From NCBI GenBank assembly GCA_963807775.1, contig CAWECY010000010.1, positions 186,001-250,000 on the forward strand: a stretch of 64,000 bases of DNA, read 5' to 3'. The translations under genes and the position numbers were made by a program. Shown here piece after piece: positions 60,711 through 64,000 of this stretch. How positions within the stretch are numbered: position 1 is the stretch's first letter; every line of letters begins with the position of its first letter. The notes under the pieces were generated by a model. It saw only the letters and a program-made list of their open reading frames with translations. It did not search any database and was not told the DNA's origin. This stretch comes from Bog-473 sp963807775 (lineage in GTDB: Bacteria > Actinomycetota > Acidimicrobiia > Acidimicrobiales > RAAP-2).

Positions 60711-62896
60711 GTGTCGACGCGCTGGGCCAGGACCGCCCTCAGCACGGTCACCGTGGCCGCTGCGCTGCTCCTACCCATGGTTTCCATGGCGTTCGTCGTA
60801 GGAGGCGCCGGGGCCGCTGACGAAGCGACGGTGGCTGACTCGTCCGCGTCCGCGCCCGCGCCCCGGCGCTGTCGCTGCTCTCGCAGACGCCCTTCGTCAC
60901 GTCCACCGACCCCTGGTTCAACATCACCCTGGGCACCGTGGCCGCGGACAGCGGCATGCACGTGAGCCTGACCTTCTACGGCCGGCTGAACAACAGCTCC
61001 CAGTTGCAGCAGTCGATCGCCGCCGCGCCGACGTCGGACGTCCTGTTGCGGGTACCCGACATCGCCTTCTCCACCGTCACCGGCGTCTCGACCGCGACGG
61101 CCTGCGTGACCGTCGTGCCCGACGAGGATGCCACCGTTCCCGCGTCGGGCGCCGGCGCCTGCCCGTCGGGCGGCGGCGGCGGCGGCAGCAGCAGCACCCT
61201 CGTCCTCGGCTGCACACCCGGTACCGGCATTTGCGGCGACGTCTATCCCGTCTCGGTCGCGCTCGAGCGGAGCGGCTCATCCGCGCCCGTGGCCCGCTTC
61301 ACGACCTTCCTCACCTATCAGGAACCGTCGGCCGTCGGCACCGGCGGCACGCTGCGCGTCGGGGTGGTCGTTCCGCTCGGACCCGGCGGCGTCACCGCGC
61401 TGGCCGGCCCGCTCTCGGAGCACCACGACGTGGCGACGACGCTGGCCGTCAGCCCGGAGACAGTCGCCCGGATCGAGCAGGCGCACTCCCGCGGCGGGCT
61501 GCACGCGCTGGCCGAGTTGGCCGCGCTCGACAACGCGCAGGTGCTCGAGGAGCCGTTCGCACCGGTCAACGTCGCCGCCCTCTCCGAGGCGGGCATTCCC
61601 GGCGAGATCGGCGAACAGATGGCCCGCGGCGACCAGCTCCTGCGCAGCGCCGGTCTCAAGCCCTCGGGCGGACCCTGGGTGGACACGACCTCCTCGTTCT
61701 CCCAGGGCGACGCCGCGAACCTCGGTGTCGGCGTCACACTCGCCGGCTCGACGGAGCTCGTGCTGAGCGACGGCGATCTCACTTCGGCCGGCCTCAGCAA
61801 CTACACGTTCGCCCAGCCCTTCACGCTCGACCTGGGCCGCGGTGACTCCCTGCCGGCCGCGGCGGCGAACAGCTCGCTCAGCGCTCGCTTCACCGCCCAC
61901 CCGAATGACCCCGTGCTCGGTGCCGAGCAACTTTTGGCCGGGCTTTCCTTCGTGCACTTCGAGAACGCGTTCCTCGACGACTCCCGGGGTGTCGTCGTCG
62001 TGCCGCCGACCGGCTGGAAACCCTCGGCCCCCTTCCTCGACACGCTGCTGGCCGGTCTGAGCGGGAACCAGGCGCTGACCCCGGTCACCATCGACCAGCT
62101 GTTCGCGCAGGTGCCCGCCGGCGGGAACCGCGAGCCCTCCGTACGTCGCCTCCAGGCGGGCTCGGCCGACCGCAGCATCTCGAGCACGTCGGCCTACAAG
62201 ATCGCCCTGGACCGCCAACAGCTCAGCTCCTTCACCAACGCCGTCGACGGGCACCCGCCCCAACTGACGAACCTGAGCGACGAGCTGCTCGATACCGAGT
62301 TCCGCGCCTTGGACGCCGACCAGCGCACCGCCGCCCTGGCCGATTACCAACGCGCCTTCAACGCGCAGATCGGCCAGATCACCCTGGCCACCGAGCGCAC
62401 GGTGACGTTCACCTCCCGCCGGGCCGCCGTGCCGGTGACCGTGCTGTCGAGCAGCCCCTATCCGGTCACCGTCGTGGTCACCCTGACCAGCGACAAGTTC
62501 AACTTCCCCAATGGAAACACGCACACCCTGACGCTGGACCGCCCCACCACCTCGGTCCGCGTGACGGCACAAGCCCGCGGCTCGGGTGACAGCCTGCCCA
62601 TCGACGTGACCCTGCGCACGGCCGACGGCCAGCTGGTCCTCGACCGCACGGTGCTGACCGTGCATTCGACGGCCATCTCCTTCGTCGGCATCGCCCTTAC
62701 CGTGCTCGCCGGGGCGGTGCTCCTGCTCTGGTGGGTGCGCACCTGGCGGCGCTCGAGGCGCCAGCGACTCCGGGCGGCGCCACCATCGGGCCCGGGCCCC
62801 GCCCCACCCGGGACCGACCACGACCACGACGCCGACGCCGACGCCGACCACGACCACGAGTCGCAGTCCCAGCCCCTACCCCAGACCGAGCGCTGA
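60711..62896 (+). CDS. DUF6049-like secreted membrane protein (Rv3909 type), frameshifted near 60860
   Basis: About 730 residues. A signal peptide from GTG 60711 (LSTVTVAAALLLPMVSMAFV) ends in an Ala/Ser-rich stretch where the frame is lost in a CCCC run. The continuation (LSLLSQTPFVTSTDPWFNIT, then VSLTFYGRLNNSSQLQQSI) and a large extracytoplasmic region lead to an Ig-like domain and a C-terminal helix (FVGIALTVLAGAVLLLWWV) with a His/Asp-rich tail. Located between cca and murJ as Rv3909 is in mycobacteria; presumed cell-envelope role. Confidence 0.85.
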
Positions 62897-62898
62897 CC

Positions 62899-64000
62899 GT
62901 GTCCGCGCCGACCCACGCCGCCGCCCCCACCAGCACCCAGCCGCTGCGCACGGCCGCCGTCTACGTCTCCATCGGGACCGGCGTGTCGCGCGTCACCGGC
63001 CTGCTGCGCATCGTCGTGCTGGCGTGGGCCCTCGGGCAACACTTCCTGGCCGACTCGTACAACCTGGCCAACGTCACGCCCAACATGCTCTACGACGTCG
63101 TCCTGGGCGGCGTCCTGTCGGCCACCTTCATCCCCGTCTTCGTCGATCGCCTGGCCCACAAGTCGGAGCAGGAGGCCTTCGAGTCGATCTCGGCCGTCGT
63201 GACCGTGTCGGTCGTCGTCCTCCTGATCGCCTCCGTGGCCGCCCTCATCGCCGCGCCCTACCTCGTCACCGCGCTCACCGCCCTCGACGCCCACGGCCAC
63301 CCGGACCAGATCCAACGCGTCATGCTCGAGCGGCGCGTCGCCACCACGTTCCTGCGCTGGTTCGTGATCCAGATCGCCGCCTACGGGCTCTTCGCCCTGG
63401 GTGCCGCGCTCCTCAACACGCGCCGGCGCTTCGTCGCCGTCGCCTGGGCCCCCATCGTCAACAACCTCGTGTGCATCGGCATCCTCATCTGGTTCGGCCT
63501 GTGGGCCGGCCACGGGGCCAACCTGGCCAGCGTGGAGGCCCACAAGTCCCAGCTCGTCCTGCTCGGGCTCGGCACCTCGCTCGGCGTGGTGCTCCAGGGC
63601 GTGGCCCTCCTGCCCAGCCTCACCAAGGCCGACCTGGGACGGCTGCGCTGGCACTGGAACCCGCGCGACGACGCCCTGCGCACCGTGGCTCGCCTGGGGG
63701 GGTGGACGTTCGGATTCGTGCTGGCCAACCAGGTGGCCCTGTTCGTCGTCACCGTGCTGGCGGGCAGCGTGCCCGGTCCCGACCCGGTGTCGTCGTACAC
63801 GTACGCCTACGCGTTCTTGCAGCTCCCCTACGGGATCATCGCCGTGACGGTCATGTCCGTGGTCACCCCCGACCTGGCCGAGCGCTGGTCGACCGGTCAG
63901 GTGCGGGCCTTCCTCCACCGCATGTCCGGCGGCCTGCGCGCCGTCCTGGCGCTCATCATCCCGGCCGCGGTCGGCATGCTGCTCCTGGCCAAGCCCGCCG
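62899..64000 (+). CDS. murJ: Lipid II flippase MurJ (partial, runs off the window)
   Basis: The first 367 residues from GTG 62899, 2 bp after the DUF6049-like stop. MOP-family helices are clear: AVYVSIGTGVSRVTGLLRIV, then ADSYNLANVTPNMLYDVVLG, and GGVLSATFIPVFVDRLAHKS, typical of MviN/MurJ. The conserved Arg in the first helix and the NxxPNxxYDxxxGG region are present. It flips lipid II for peptidoglycan synthesis. Actinobacterial MurJ proteins often carry a C-terminal kinase-like domain; that part is outside the window. Confidence 0.95.
   Translation, partial: MSAPTHAAAPTSTQPLRTAAVYVSIGTGVSRVTGLLRIVVLAWALGQHFLADSYNLANVTPNMLYDVVLGGVLSATFIPVFVDRLAHKSEQEAFESISAVVTVSVVVLLIASVAALIAAPYLVTALTALDAHGHPDQIQRVMLERRVATTFLRWFVIQIAAYGLFALGAALLNTRRRFVAVAWAPIVNNLVCIGILIWFGLWAGHGANLASVEAHKSQLVLLGLGTSLGVVLQGVALLPSLTKADLGRLRWHWNPRDDALRTVARLGGWTFGFVLANQVALFVVTVLAGSVPGPDPVSSYTYAYAFLQLPYGIIAVTVMSVVTPDLAERWSTGQVRAFLHRMSGGLRAVLALIIPAAVGMLLLAKPA

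Noticed and set aside
1..64000. tRNA, rRNA or riboswitch genes
   Set aside because: I looked through the gaps between genes and saw no cloverleaf-like segment, rRNA stretch or known riboswitch core. A covariance-model scan was not possible here.

Overview
The window comes from a high-GC Actinomycetota chromosome, most likely class Acidimicrobiia. Supporting signs are strong G/C third-position bias, many GTG starts and 1-4 bp start/stop overlaps, the rpsF-ssb-rpsR-rplI-dnaB order, a PadR-ino1 pair, a CCA-transferase/DUF6049-like/murJ block resembling the mycobacterial Rv3907c-Rv3910 region, a WS/DGAT acyltransferase, an F420-type PPOX protein, and 'GYWLVA..DGGIFAFGDAPF' secreted repeats that I associate with Acidimicrobiia. 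This is recognition from sequence, not a database result. I saw no rRNA, tRNA, CRISPR array or insertion sequence.

Layout. 0-4.5 kb: partial TauD dioxygenase, divergent TetR regulator with a shared palindromic operator, and an FtsX/MacB-type ABC exporter. 4.6-11.4 kb: a condensed Liv-type ABC importer of three overlapping genes (LivH-LivM fusion; MFS-LivF-LivG fusion; anchored binding protein). 11.4-12.9 kb: two related small acidic proteins and an ECF sigma factor with a zinc-finger-like tail. 12.9-24.4 kb: three related surface proteins, two of them sharing a perfect 609 bp duplication, then an overlapping run of a membrane protein, a Ser/Thr kinase, a 1262-residue FHA/ABC-exporter/cNMP-like protein, a GAF protein and a cytosolic subtilase. 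This is the best candidate for an undescribed system. 24.5-28.4 kb: an ABC transporter with a NarL-type two-component system. 28.4-41.2 kb: mixed metabolic and regulatory genes (Coq4-like, patatin, WS/DGAT, PPOX, OmpR regulator, peroxiredoxin, SDR, MFS, PIG-L, STAS). 41.4-44.5 kb: a split end-joining set (LigD-type polymerase, PHP protein, ATP-dependent ligase). 44.5-47.7 kb: DUF222/HNH protein, class II aldolase, amidohydrolase. 47.8-51.9 kb: a mau-like disulfide/secretion cluster around a very Cys-rich Tat-exported protein. 51.9-64 kb: conserved replication, ribosomal and cell-wall genes, with panB, PadR-ino1, CCA transferase and murJ.

How the genes work together. In the 12.9-24.2 kb island the kinase probably signals to the FHA domain of the exporter, with the GAF protein and subtilase in the same translational unit and the surface proteins as likely outputs or clients. 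The Liv-type operon encodes a whole importer in three polypeptides. The mau-like genes look like a dedicated route for folding one exported Cys-rich protein.

Caution. From about 30 kb onward many genes, including the normally essential CCA transferase, carry single-base frameshifts, mostly in G/C runs. Residual assembly indels explain this better than mass gene decay, and I mark each case.
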